A stretch of 64,000 nucleotides of DNA, from the NCBI RefSeq assembly GCF_002741945.1, contig NZ_MDVN01000022.1, forward strand, positions 62,001-126,000. The letters run 5' to 3'. The DNA is from Gaetbulibacter sp. 4G1 (GTDB lineage Bacteria; Bacteroidota; Bacteroidia; Flavobacteriales; Flavobacteriaceae). Positions 53,084-61,192 of the stretch are shown here, one piece after another (positions within the stretch are counted from its first letter, which is position 1; each line of letters opens with the position of its first letter). The notes under the pieces are model-generated. The model made no database searches. It had not been told where the DNA came from and worked only from the letters and a program-made list of their open reading frames with translations. The position numbers were made by a program, and so were the translations under genes.

Positions 53084-53576
53084 TTTGGTTTAGGCTTTTA
53101 AAAAAGGTAATCGCTGCATCTGGGTTTAAGTGAAAATCTGAAAACACAACATTATCATTTTTATCAATAAAAATAAACCAAGGTGTGCCTCCCGTTTTAT
53201 AATTTCTCATAATATTTGAATGCGATTTACCATCATCTCCAGCATCATGTCCAAATGGTATTTTCAAATTATATTGCTTTTGAGTTTCCACAATCTTTTC
53301 ATAAGTATTAGAATCATGACCTTCAAAAACAGTTTGTATTGCCAAAAAAACAATCTTATTGTTATCTTTTAAAGCCTCTACCATTTTCTTCAAATCTGGC
53401 AACCCTTTGCTGTGGCAACCAGGACACCAATGCTGAAAACAATACACCACTTTAAACTTTCCTCTAAAATCTGAAAGTTTGATAGATTCTGTTTTCTTTC
53501 CGTTGGCGTTAATCCAATCATTAACTAGAAATTCGGGAGCTTTAAATACTTGGGCTTCCTCTGCTTTATTTGACAT
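53073..53576 (-). CDS. TlpA/AhpC-type thiol-disulfide redoxin
   Basis: A 167-aa thioredoxin-fold protein with FRGKFKVVYCFQHWCPGCHSKGLPDL, giving a CPGC active site near residue 50-53, then PWFIFIDKNDNVV with the cis-Pro loop. No signal peptide, so it is probably cytoplasmic. It lies between msrA and the glutaredoxin-like gene and is likely to supply reducing equivalents. The start shown gives a short lead before the fold. Confidence 0.82.
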   Translation of the reverse strand: MSNKAEEAQVFKAPEFLVNDWINANGKKTESIKLSDFRGKFKVVYCFQHWCPGCHSKGLPDLKKMVEALKDNNKIVFLAIQTVFEGHDSNTYEKIVETQKQYNLKIPFGHDAGDDGKSHSNIMRNYKTGGTPWFIFIDKNDNVVFSDFHLNPDAAITFFKSLNQNAN

Positions 53577-53601
53577 TATAATTGTCCTTTCTTTTTTAAG
53601 G

Positions 53602-54141
53602 TTATTTTAATTTATCAGCATGGAGTTTTCTCAGTTTTGCCAATTTAGGTGTAATTACAAAACTGCAATACCCTTGCTTTTGATTATTTCTATAGTAATC
53701 TTGATGTTCTTTTTCTGCTTCATAAAAAACATCTAAAGGCGATATTTCTGTTACTACAGGGTTTTCATAATAAGGTGATATTTCTTTTGAAACAATTTCA
53801 GCAATTTCCTTTTGCGTATCATCATGATAATAAATTACCGAACGATATTGTGTGCCTCGATCTGCCCCTTGACGATTCAAAGTTGTTGGATCATGAGTTG
53901 TCATAAAAATGACTAAAATGTCTTCATAAGAAATTATACTTGCATCAAAAGTAACCTGTACAACTTCGGCGTGTCCAGTTAAACCTGAACAAATCTCTCT
54001 GTACGTTGGATGCCCTGGAACATTCCCTCCAGAATATCCAGACACTACTTTTTCTACACCTTTAACCTCTTGAAAAACAGCTTCTGTACACCAAAAACAA
54101 CCACCACCAAAGGTAGCTATTTGTGAATTCTTATTTCCCAT
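53602..54141 (-). CDS. msrA: Peptide methionine-(S)-S-oxide reductase
   Basis: A 179-aa MsrA with the catalytic Cys15 in GGGCFWCTEAVF, YSGG (SGYSGG) and the conserved THDPTTLNRQGADRGTQYRS stretch, so the active site is complete. It reduces the S-diastereomer of methionine sulfoxide in proteins. The start overlaps the MsrB gene by 11 bp, so the two are translationally coupled. A second, divergent MsrA-like gene is three genes further along the same transcript. Confidence 0.94.
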   Translation of the reverse strand: MGNKNSQIATFGGGCFWCTEAVFQEVKGVEKVVSGYSGGNVPGHPTYREICSGLTGHAEVVQVTFDASIISYEDILVIFMTTHDPTTLNRQGADRGTQYRSVIYYHDDTQKEIAEIVSKEISPYYENPVVTEISPLDVFYEAEKEHQDYYRNNQKQGYCSFVITPKLAKLRKLHADKLK

Positions 54142-54592
54142 TAGCTGTCTCCTTACTTAAAGTCATTGATTCTGAATTGATGCAATAGCGTAGTCCACTT
54201 GGCTCAGGTCCATCAGGAAAAACATGTCCTAAGTGACCATCGCAAGTATTGCACATCACCTCTACACGAACCATCCCAAACGCCGTATCTCTTTCATATT
54301 TAATGGCATTGTCTTTAATAGGCTGTGTAAAACTAGGCCAACCTGTACCTGAACTAAATTTAATAGTAGAATCAAACAAAGGTGTGTTACAACACACACA
54401 ATTGTATTTACCTTCATCATGAATACTACAAAGTGCTCCACTATGAGGCCTTTCGGTTCCTTTTTGTCTTGTGATTCTAAATTGCTCTGGAGTTAATTGA
54501 GCTTTCCATTCAACCTCTGTTTTTTTAACACGTCTGTCTGGAATTGGGTTTCCTTTTACGGAAAAGTTGATTACTTCTTTCCAAGTTAGCAT
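54131..54592 (-). CDS. msrB: Peptide methionine-(R)-S-oxide reductase
   Basis: A 153-aa MsrB with Zn-binding cysteines C65/C68 and C114/C117 (NCVCC and CNTC), GTGWPSF (82-88), HLGHVF (120-125) and the catalytic Cys137 in RYCINS. It reduces the R-diastereomer of methionine sulfoxide, the complement of the coupled MsrA. It is first in the operon that continues through msrA, redoxin, glutaredoxin-like, MsrA-like and hydrolase/OsmC genes, making a compact methionine repair and peroxide defence unit. Confidence 0.95.
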   Translation of the reverse strand: MLTWKEVINFSVKGNPIPDRRVKKTEVEWKAQLTPEQFRITRQKGTERPHSGALCSIHDEGKYNCVCCNTPLFDSTIKFSSGTGWPSFTQPIKDNAIKYERDTAFGMVRVEVMCNTCDGHLGHVFPDGPEPSGLRYCINSESMTLSKETANGK

Positions 54593-54689
54593 ACTGTTGG
54601 TTCCTTTCTTTTTTAATTAATAATATGCTTTTTTCAACTTAAATATAGTCGAATTATTGTTTAAAAACTTACAGTTATAATTTAAAGAG

Positions 54690-54727
54690 AAAAGCACATC
54701 AATTACTACCTGTATCGATGTGCTTTT
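54690..54727 (-). terminator. Terminator after the YHS gene
   Basis: An 11-bp stem (AAAAGCACATC against GATGTGCTTTT, 54690-54700 and 54717-54727) with a 16-nt loop. Read on the - strand it follows the YHS gene stop at 54748 and is followed by TTTTCTCTTT, so it would end the transcript from the AraC/YHS side before the msrB promoter. Confidence 0.75.
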
Positions 54728-54747
54728 TTCAATATTCTAAGTGAGCT

Positions 54748-55221
54748 CTAATTATAAGTATTACTTAGGTTTTTCCAATTTTTGTCGGCTATAGAAACGA
54801 GTTTATTATGATTTTTTTCAGCCAACCATAATTGCTGAGCATCCAATTCTAGATTATATAAATATAAGAAATACTTACCATCTTTAACTATAAACTTGTT
54901 TGGGTCTGGTCTAAATTTTGCTCCTGCATAAGCTCCAAAAGCACAAAACCCACCGTATTGAGGTTCATATTTTGCAGGGTTTTTATCGAAACTAGCTTTT
55001 TGCTCTGCTGATGTGAAGTAGTAAACTACTTTCTTGTATTCTGATTTATATTTTTTTAAGCCTTTTTGAGCGATTCCTAAATTTAAATATGATACTGGGC
55101 TATACCCTTGTAAAGCAATATTACTATTGTCTATGTTATTTGCTTTTTTATCCTGAGCAAATGATACTGTAGTCATTAAAAATGTTATGACTAAGGCTGA
55201 TGTTTTTATTAAGTTTTTCAT
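54748..55221 (-). CDS. Exported YHS-domain protein
   Basis: A 157-aa secreted protein: signal peptide (LIKTSALVITFLMTTVSFAQ) and a YHS-type domain with NIALQGYSPVSYLNLG, YYFTSAEQKASFDKNPAKYEPQYGGFCAFGAYAG (about 73-107). The YHS pair of aromatic and Cys residues is thought to bind metal. Such domains appear in exported Bacteroidota proteins of unknown role. It follows the NTF2-like gene by 8 bp, so the pair is co-transcribed. Confidence 0.8.
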   Translation of the reverse strand: MKNLIKTSALVITFLMTTVSFAQDKKANNIDNSNIALQGYSPVSYLNLGIAQKGLKKYKSEYKKVVYYFTSAEQKASFDKNPAKYEPQYGGFCAFGAYAGAKFRPDPNKFIVKDGKYFLYLYNLELDAQQLWLAEKNHNKLVSIADKNWKNLSNTYN

Positions 55222-55229
55222 TTTATTAA

Positions 55230-55583
55230 TTATTGTGCATTAAAATATTCTTCTTGTATTACTCTACCTTCGTCATTCCAAATACGACGTATAATTTCGT
55301 GCCAGTAAATTTTAGTATTGTCTTTCATATTAAAATCGAAAGTAAACTCTGAAGCTGATACATTTCCATCAACAATTGTATGATGTAGAGTAATACCATT
55401 TACAGCAGCAATAGCTCCTGCAAAACCTTCCATTTTTTCAACCATTTGTACTTTATTGGTTGTTGCTAAACCATTATAATCTGACGTGGTTGCATTATCT
55501 GCAAAGAATTGTTTAACAGCATCTACAATTGCTCCTTGAGCTACGATGCCATCCATTTTTGACGCTTGTTCTTTAATATTCAT
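55230..55583 (-). CDS. NTF2/SnoaL-like protein
   Basis: A 117-aa protein with start at 55583 (the upstream ATG at 55607 adds 8 residues with a basic run). The cone-shaped NTF2 fold is indicated by the IVDAVKQFFADNATTSDYNGLAT helix, IHHTIVDGNV and YWHEIIRRIWNDEGRVIQEEYF. Family members act as small-molecule isomerases, hydrolases or binding proteins; none can be chosen here. It precedes the YHS gene by 8 bp and is close to the AraC-type regulator, which may control the pair. Confidence 0.78.
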   Translation of the reverse strand: MNIKEQASKMDGIVAQGAIVDAVKQFFADNATTSDYNGLATTNKVQMVEKMEGFAGAIAAVNGITLHHTIVDGNVSASEFTFDFNMKDNTKIYWHEIIRRIWNDEGRVIQEEYFNAQ

Positions 55584-55689
55584 TATTATTTTTTTAGTGA
55601 TTAACAAATTGTGTTTTGTAATTACACTGCAAATATGCGAATGAACTTAGATTAAGAACATATACAAAATACGCTAAAAATTGTACTTT

Positions 55690-56724
55690 TTATTTTTTGT
55701 AAACTGAAGGTGAAACACCAACATGATTTGTGAAGAACTTAGAAAAATGATTGGCTTCTTCGAAACCTAAAGCAAACGCAACATCTTTAACATTTTCATT
55801 TTGAGAAAGCATTATTTTTGCAGATTGAATAATTTGAGAGCGTATTAGCTGACCTAGAGAACAGTTCATTTTTTGTTTCACTTTTTTTGAGAGTGTTTTA
55901 ACACTAATATTCATTTTATCTGCATAAAACCCTAAGGCGTGCTCTTCTTTATGAAACAATTGAATTAGCTCAATAATGTTTTGAGAAAACATATCTCTAT
56001 CCTCATAATCAAACGTATTTCTAAACTGGTTTGGTGTTTGTCCTATAGTATCTTTAAACACTCGATTAAAATAAGCAGGATCTTTATAACCCTTTTCGTA
56101 GGCAATTTCTTGAATACTTTTATCTGTAAAAGCAATATCTTTTTTACTTTCTAAAAGCTGCTTTTTATGAATGAGTTTATTTATGGTAATACCTAATTTA
56201 TCTTTAATCAAATGCTGTACGTTATAATCATTATGCATATGATTCATAAAAGATTTCACATTAATTTTATTAGTAAATTCTTCGTCTATTATATCTTTTA
56301 CATCAAAAATAACTTGATACTCTTCTTTATTTGCTTGAAAAGGGTTTTGCCAATACCATTGTTTTGTAGAAACATCAATAAGGTTACTCATTTCATCATT
56401 AAAAACAGTCTTATTTAAAAAAGACTGACAATCTTCACATTCATTAAAGTTTATATAGCCTAAAGAAATAAGGTGTTTAAATAGAATACGAACATCTTTA
56501 GATTCAAATAATATTTTATCTGGAAATTCAATAAAACGAACCACAAAATCATCAGACATAAACTTTATATACTGTCCTTTTTCTAAAAAAATAGCTTTGT
56601 CTTTCCAATCATGATAGCTATTAAAATCTACTTGAATATTTCCAGTGCCATTAAGTATATGTATTAAAGTGTACTTATTAATAAAATATACTTTGTTTAT
56701 TTCAGCTTTAATTTTACTTACCAT
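55690..56724 (-). CDS. AraC-family regulator with two HTH_18 domains
   Basis: A 344-aa cytoplasmic regulator. A cupin-like N-terminal part (about 1-130) is followed by two separate AraC-type DNA-binding parts: IQEIAYEKGYKDPAYFNRVFKDTIGQTPNQFR (about 205-235) and VKDVAFALGFEEANHFSKFFTNHVGVSPSVYKK (about 313-344). Normal AraC proteins have one such domain (two helices-turn-helix in about 100 aa). It is divergent from the HD-PycTM gene and 83 bp downstream of the NTF2-like gene in the other direction, which it may control (inference). Confidence 0.85.
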   Translation of the reverse strand: MVSKIKAEINKVYFINKYTLIHILNGTGNIQVDFNSYHDWKDKAIFLEKGQYIKFMSDDFVVRFIEFPDKILFESKDVRILFKHLISLGYINFNECEDCQSFLNKTVFNDEMSNLIDVSTKQWYWQNPFQANKEEYQVIFDVKDIIDEEFTNKINVKSFMNHMHNDYNVQHLIKDKLGITINKLIHKKQLLESKKDIAFTDKSIQEIAYEKGYKDPAYFNRVFKDTIGQTPNQFRNTFDYEDRDMFSQNIIELIQLFHKEEHALGFYADKMNISVKTLSKKVKQKMNCSLGQLIRSQIIQSAKIMLSQNENVKDVAFALGFEEANHFSKFFTNHVGVSPSVYKK

Positions 56725-56878
56725 TAACTTTAAATAATTATGGTTATTTAGACGTATACAACTACTAAATACTACAATTTAATACGACTTGAAAGTAATA
56801 ACAAAATTTACGACAAATTATAGCGTTAATTTACATTAATAAAAGTTTAGTATTTTTACTAATAAATCATTGCTCTTT

Positions 56879-58069
56879 ATGAAAGACCTTATTGCAGAAG
56901 CTGAAAAACATGTCGTTCATCTATTAAATGAAAAACTTGACAATACATTTGTTTACCATAATTTGGGCCATACACAACTTGTGGTTGAAAAAGCAAAAGA
57001 ATTAGCAGATTTATCTAATTTAAATGATTCTGAAAAAACTGAATTAATTATTAGTGCTTGGTTTCATGACACGGGTTTCACCGAAAGTATTGAAGGTCAT
57101 GAGGAAAAAGGTGTAGAAATAGCTACAACCTTTTTAAAAAAACATAATGTTTCTGAAAAAGACATAAATAACATTTCTTCTTTAATACTAGCAACCAAAT
57201 TAGATTATAAACCGAAAACACTATCAGAAAAAATAATACGAGATGCTGATTGTGCTCATATTGGAAGTAAAAACTTTAGTGACATAACAGTATTACTTAG
57301 AAAAGAATGGGAGCTTAACTGTAATAAAACTTTAAATGATGATGAATGGTTAAATGAAAACATAAACTTTTTAACAAAAAAACATCGATTTTATAGCGAT
57401 GCTGCATCCTCTAGTTGGGATAAGGCTAAAAGTAAAAACATATCGCAGTTATTAAAAACTCAACAAAAACTGAATGAGAACACAAAAAAGGTAAAACAAA
57501 AAAAGGCTGAGTTAGACTTCAAAAAAAGTAAAATAGAATTACCTGAACGTGGTATTGAAACTATGTTTAGGGTGACATTAAAAAACCATATAACCCTTAG
57601 CAATATTGCCGACACTAAAGCCAATATTTTGCTTTCAGTTAATGCTATTATTGTTTCCTTGGTGCTATCTAACTTAGTTTCTAAATTAGACAACCCTTCT
57701 AATAGTTATTTAATAATTCCAACCGTTGTTTTTGTATTATTTACTGTAGCTTCAATTGTTTTATCCATTCTAGCTACTCGACCAAATGTAACGAGTGGTA
57801 AGTTTACTAAAGACGATGTTGCTAACAAAAAAGTAAACTTATTATTTTTTGGAAACTTCCATAAAATGAGCCTTAAAGATTTTGAATGGGCTATGGGAGA
57901 AATGATGCAAGACAGAGAGTACCTTTATTCTTCAATGAAAAAAGATTTGTATTTTCTTGGATTGGTTTTAGACAAAAAATATAAAATACTCAGACTTACT
58001 TATTCTGTTTTTATGGTTGGTATTATTGTAAGTGTTATTGCTTTTGCTGTAGCGTTTCAATATTCGTGA
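56879..58069 (+). CDS. HD phosphohydrolase domain fused to Pycsar-type transmembrane effector (DUF5706)
   Basis: A 396-aa protein; the ATG at 56879 is preferred to a TTG at 56870. Residues about 1-190: HD metal-dependent phosphohydrolase (H27, H31, H63-D64, H74, and D about 120 in IIRDADCAHIG). Then a coiled linker (about 185-215), and a DUF5706/PycTM-like module with three hydrophobic helices (ANILLSVNAIIVSLVLSNLV, YLIIPTVVFVLFTVASIVLSILA, and the C-terminal FMVGIIVSVIAFAVAF). In Pycsar systems this module is the effector activated by cUMP or cCMP; here no cyclase is near. The HD domain could degrade the signal nucleotide. Confidence 0.83.
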   Translation: MKDLIAEAEKHVVHLLNEKLDNTFVYHNLGHTQLVVEKAKELADLSNLNDSEKTELIISAWFHDTGFTESIEGHEEKGVEIATTFLKKHNVSEKDINNISSLILATKLDYKPKTLSEKIIRDADCAHIGSKNFSDITVLLRKEWELNCNKTLNDDEWLNENINFLTKKHRFYSDAASSSWDKAKSKNISQLLKTQQKLNENTKKVKQKKAELDFKKSKIELPERGIETMFRVTLKNHITLSNIADTKANILLSVNAIIVSLVLSNLVSKLDNPSNSYLIIPTVVFVLFTVASIVLSILATRPNVTSGKFTKDDVANKKVNLLFFGNFHKMSLKDFEWAMGEMMQDREYLYSSMKKDLYFLGLVLDKKYKILRLTYSVFMVGIIVSVIAFAVAFQYS

Positions 58070-58070
58070 G

Positions 58071-60467
58071 TTAAGCCTTAATTTCTTTCATTAAGTCATT
58101 ATATGTGTAAAAAGATTTATCTTCTTCACTTTTATGATACAACACACTTACCCTAATGGCTTTTAAGCCTGTTACTGCTTGTAAATCTTGCAATTCAACT
58201 ATTTCTATATCGGTATCTAAATAGTGTTTAGATTGTAAAAACTTAATATATCTTAAATACTCACGTTCGTCTTGTTTTTGAGAATAAACAATACTTATTT
58301 TCCCTTTTTGAGTTACACGTTCTTTTGTTCCTTTTATATAGGCTTTATCTACTCGTTTTTTTACAATTTCGTAACGTGCGTTATAAGTACCATCAACATC
58401 AAATTGTTTTTCATCCATTCTAAAACTAATAGATAAAGGCTGATTAAATACTAAAATCATAGACGCCACATCTAACGCCACTGGAAACCCTGACTGCATT
58501 TGGTAATAAGAATTTTCCATTTCGCACATAACCTGTAACTGCCATAAACGTAAATTATATAAATAAATAGGGCTAAAACTTTCTTCTTTAGTAATAGATT
58601 CTCCTATGTACATATTATGCTCAACACCATCAGTTTTAAAGCGCTCAAAATAATGTGGATACATGGTTTGTGCTACTTCTTGTTTTTTATCTAAAAGAGA
58701 AGCCATTTCTTTATTAATCAAAGCAATAGTATCATCATAATCTTTTCTATGACGATACAAAACATCTACCTTATCATCAATACTATCAAAATAAGCATCA
58801 ATAGATTCTTTTAAGGTATCAATAGTATAAATGTGTTTAAGTGCTGGCTCAATTTCATCTTTAACAAATTCAGATATTTGTTGCTCGCTATCAACTTGAA
58901 AATGTGTATTTAAACCTTCTAAATACTCATTAATTTGATAAATAAATTGATCATAAATTGGTAAGGTTTCTATTTCTGAAGCTTTTTCAAAAATATCCAT
59001 AACTGCATTTAATTGAAGTGTTAAATCTAACCTTGTTGCTTTATTTCTAGCTTCTGAAGATCCTTTAATATCTATTTGTCCATAAAGTGGGTAAATATTA
59101 TCGAAAGCTATTTTTTTAAAAATAGCTTGTTCGCCATTAAATTCAGATTTTATAAAATCTTTAGCTTCTTTTTCAAAACGCCAATGTACACTCGGATGTA
59201 TAGAAGTACATTCTTTTTGAATTATAGCTTCAATTAAATTTTCTTCATCACTTTTAGAACGTTCTACAGCTGATACTATAAAAGGCATAACATCTATTAA
59301 CTTATTAGCATTAATACTATTAAGCACTTGTGGTTTATTAGACACTATTTCGATAATACCCATTAACCCACTTTCATTAGCTATAGGAGCAAAAATAGCG
59401 CTCTTAATGCCTTGTTCATGTAATGCTGTAATATGTGGTGCGCTATCTTTAGCCTTTTCCATGATTCTATCTACATCTGATACAGAAAAATATTTATTTT
59501 CATTTATCAGCCTATTATATGACCATGAACATAATGACCCTGAACAACTAGCGCTTTCTTTGTTTCCTAAAAGAAAACTATTCATCCCTACACCATATAC
59601 ACGTTCAAAAATACCTTCCTCTTTATTAAAGATTGAGAACCCTACCTTTAAATCGTTAATTCCAAAAAGAGACCTGAAAATTTCATGGAATCCTTCCATA
59701 AAATTCTCATCTTTTCTTTTATCATCTCCTATAAGGTTAGATTTTATATTAGATATTGATTGATCATCTGTTACATCAAAAATATTTGAAATAACAAAAC
59801 CTTTAAAAGTGTAACTGTTTGGTGGAAATTTTTCTTTCCATAGAACAATGTTTTCAAAATTATCTAACAATTCATCATAATCTTTTTGAGTAATTTTAGG
59901 TGCATTTTTATTTGGAATTATCTCAGTAAAATCTGCATTATATAATATCTTGTAATAATGTAGTATCCCATTTGCATCTGGTATTTCGTAATAAAATGGT
60001 CTTTTAAAATTTAAATTATACCCATAGCAAAAGTTTAAAATGATAGTACAAGCAATGATATACTTATCATCTTTAGGCATGTTTTTAATATCAAGCTCAA
60101 AATCATCACCAGCAATTTCTATTATATTTTTAAATCTTTCAGATGAATTAAAAATTAAATTGTGAAAAGGAACAGATGCCGTTTTAATTTCGTTTTTTGT
60201 TAAAACAGGACTAAAAGAATCTTGAAGAATAACACTAATTTCTTTTTCTCTTTCCTTTAATTTTGAAACATCACTAAATCCATCTCTTAACTCAGGAAAA
60301 TTATCAGCTGTTTTTAAAATACGCGTTGCCTTTTCTGCTACGAACTCATCATCGCTATTAGCCAAAGTCTCGTAGTGTTGAAGCAATTTGTTAAAACTAA
60401 CCTGTAGTCTTAAAGGTGATTCAATATTATCGTTAATATCCATGATATCAGATGTCTTATAATGCAA
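58071..60467 (-). CDS. GAF-domain protein
   Basis: A 798-aa cytoplasmic protein. A GAF domain is recognisable around residues 290-410 (GDDKRKDENFMEGFHEIFRSLFGI to MGIIEIVSNKPQVLNSI), with EQGIKSAIFAPIANESGLMGIIEI as its core. The N-terminal and C-terminal 300 residues each are helical or mixed and have no named domain I can see. It might be a sensor, but there is no kinase or cyclase domain. It is convergent with the HD-PycTM gene, 1 bp apart. The start could also be at 60443 (second Met). Confidence 0.72.
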   Translation of the reverse strand: MHYKTSDIMDINDNIESPLRLQVSFNKLLQHYETLANSDDEFVAEKATRILKTADNFPELRDGFSDVSKLKEREKEISVILQDSFSPVLTKNEIKTASVPFHNLIFNSSERFKNIIEIAGDDFELDIKNMPKDDKYIIACTIILNFCYGYNLNFKRPFYYEIPDANGILHYYKILYNADFTEIIPNKNAPKITQKDYDELLDNFENIVLWKEKFPPNSYTFKGFVISNIFDVTDDQSISNIKSNLIGDDKRKDENFMEGFHEIFRSLFGINDLKVGFSIFNKEEGIFERVYGVGMNSFLLGNKESASCSGSLCSWSYNRLINENKYFSVSDVDRIMEKAKDSAPHITALHEQGIKSAIFAPIANESGLMGIIEIVSNKPQVLNSINANKLIDVMPFIVSAVERSKSDEENLIEAIIQKECTSIHPSVHWRFEKEAKDFIKSEFNGEQAIFKKIAFDNIYPLYGQIDIKGSSEARNKATRLDLTLQLNAVMDIFEKASEIETLPIYDQFIYQINEYLEGLNTHFQVDSEQQISEFVKDEIEPALKHIYTIDTLKESIDAYFDSIDDKVDVLYRHRKDYDDTIALINKEMASLLDKKQEVAQTMYPHYFERFKTDGVEHNMYIGESITKEESFSPIYLYNLRLWQLQVMCEMENSYYQMQSGFPVALDVASMILVFNQPLSISFRMDEKQFDVDGTYNARYEIVKKRVDKAYIKGTKERVTQKGKISIVYSQKQDEREYLRYIKFLQSKHYLDTDIEIVELQDLQAVTGLKAIRVSVLYHKSEEDKSFYTYNDLMKEIKA

Positions 60468-60685
60468 AGTTACAAATTATTGGATTAGTCGGTATAAACT
60501 AGACTTTCTAACATTAAAAATGTTACAAGTTTATGTGTTAAATTTTCATGTTTTTAACACCTAAAAAGTAAAGATTATAAAGCTTTATTTTAATTGAATT
60601 TTAATCAACTATTTAACAGTAAAAATATGAATTTGATAATTTTATGTATTTTTAAACACACATTAACTAACTAATACTAATTATT

Positions 60686-61108
60686 ATGTTTTCAAAAACA
60701 AATTTAATTTCTACGCTTGTAACAGGTATTTGGGGCTTTTTTGGTGGCTGGATACTTTGGGGTATGATTGGAGACCCAATCTTGAAAGATCATGCTATTA
60801 CTTCTGGACTTATGAAAGAAATGCCAGATATGGCTATTCTTGCTATTGGATGCTTAATTGTAGGATTTGCTTTTTCAACCCTATATTCAAAATGGGCAAG
60901 AGGCACGCATGGTGTTTCTCATGGTGTACAATTTGGCATATGGCTAGGTGTTTTAATAGGTCTAGGTAGTGGTTTAATAGATCATTCTACTGCTAATATT
61001 TTAGATTTGACAGGAACTATTATTAATGCAGTAATTTACATTGTGCATTTTGGTATTATGGGCATTCTAGCAAGTCTAGTTTATGGAAAGTTTAGCTCCG
61101 CTGAATAG
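60686..61108 (+). CDS. Small membrane protein, four helices
   Basis: A 140-aa integral membrane protein with four hydrophobic helices: LISTLVTGIWGFFGGWILWGMIG (about 6-28), MAILAIGCLIVGFAFSTLY, GVQFGIWLGVLIGLGSGL and IINAVIYIVHFGIMGILASLVYG. The Gly-rich helices and paired GxxxG-like phrases (GFFGGW, GVSHGVQFG) suggest packing or channel-like roles. No named family recognised. It is divergent from the GAF gene and followed by a strong terminator. Confidence 0.7.
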   Translation: MFSKTNLISTLVTGIWGFFGGWILWGMIGDPILKDHAITSGLMKEMPDMAILAIGCLIVGFAFSTLYSKWARGTHGVSHGVQFGIWLGVLIGLGSGLIDHSTANILDLTGTIINAVIYIVHFGIMGILASLVYGKFSSAE

Positions 61109-61128
61109 GTAATAATAAGAACTAAATC

Positions 61129-61166
61129 AAACTAAAAAACTCCTCGTACGAGGAGTTTTTTAGTTT
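61129..61166. terminator. Bidirectional terminator between convergent genes
   Basis: A perfect 19-bp inverted repeat centred at 61147/61148 (CTCCTCGTACGAGGAG core with A and T runs), between the small membrane protein gene (+) and the aminotransferase gene (-). Works for both transcripts. Confidence 0.93.
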
Positions 61167-61192
61167 AATACTATTTGTGTTTAGCTCGTTTT

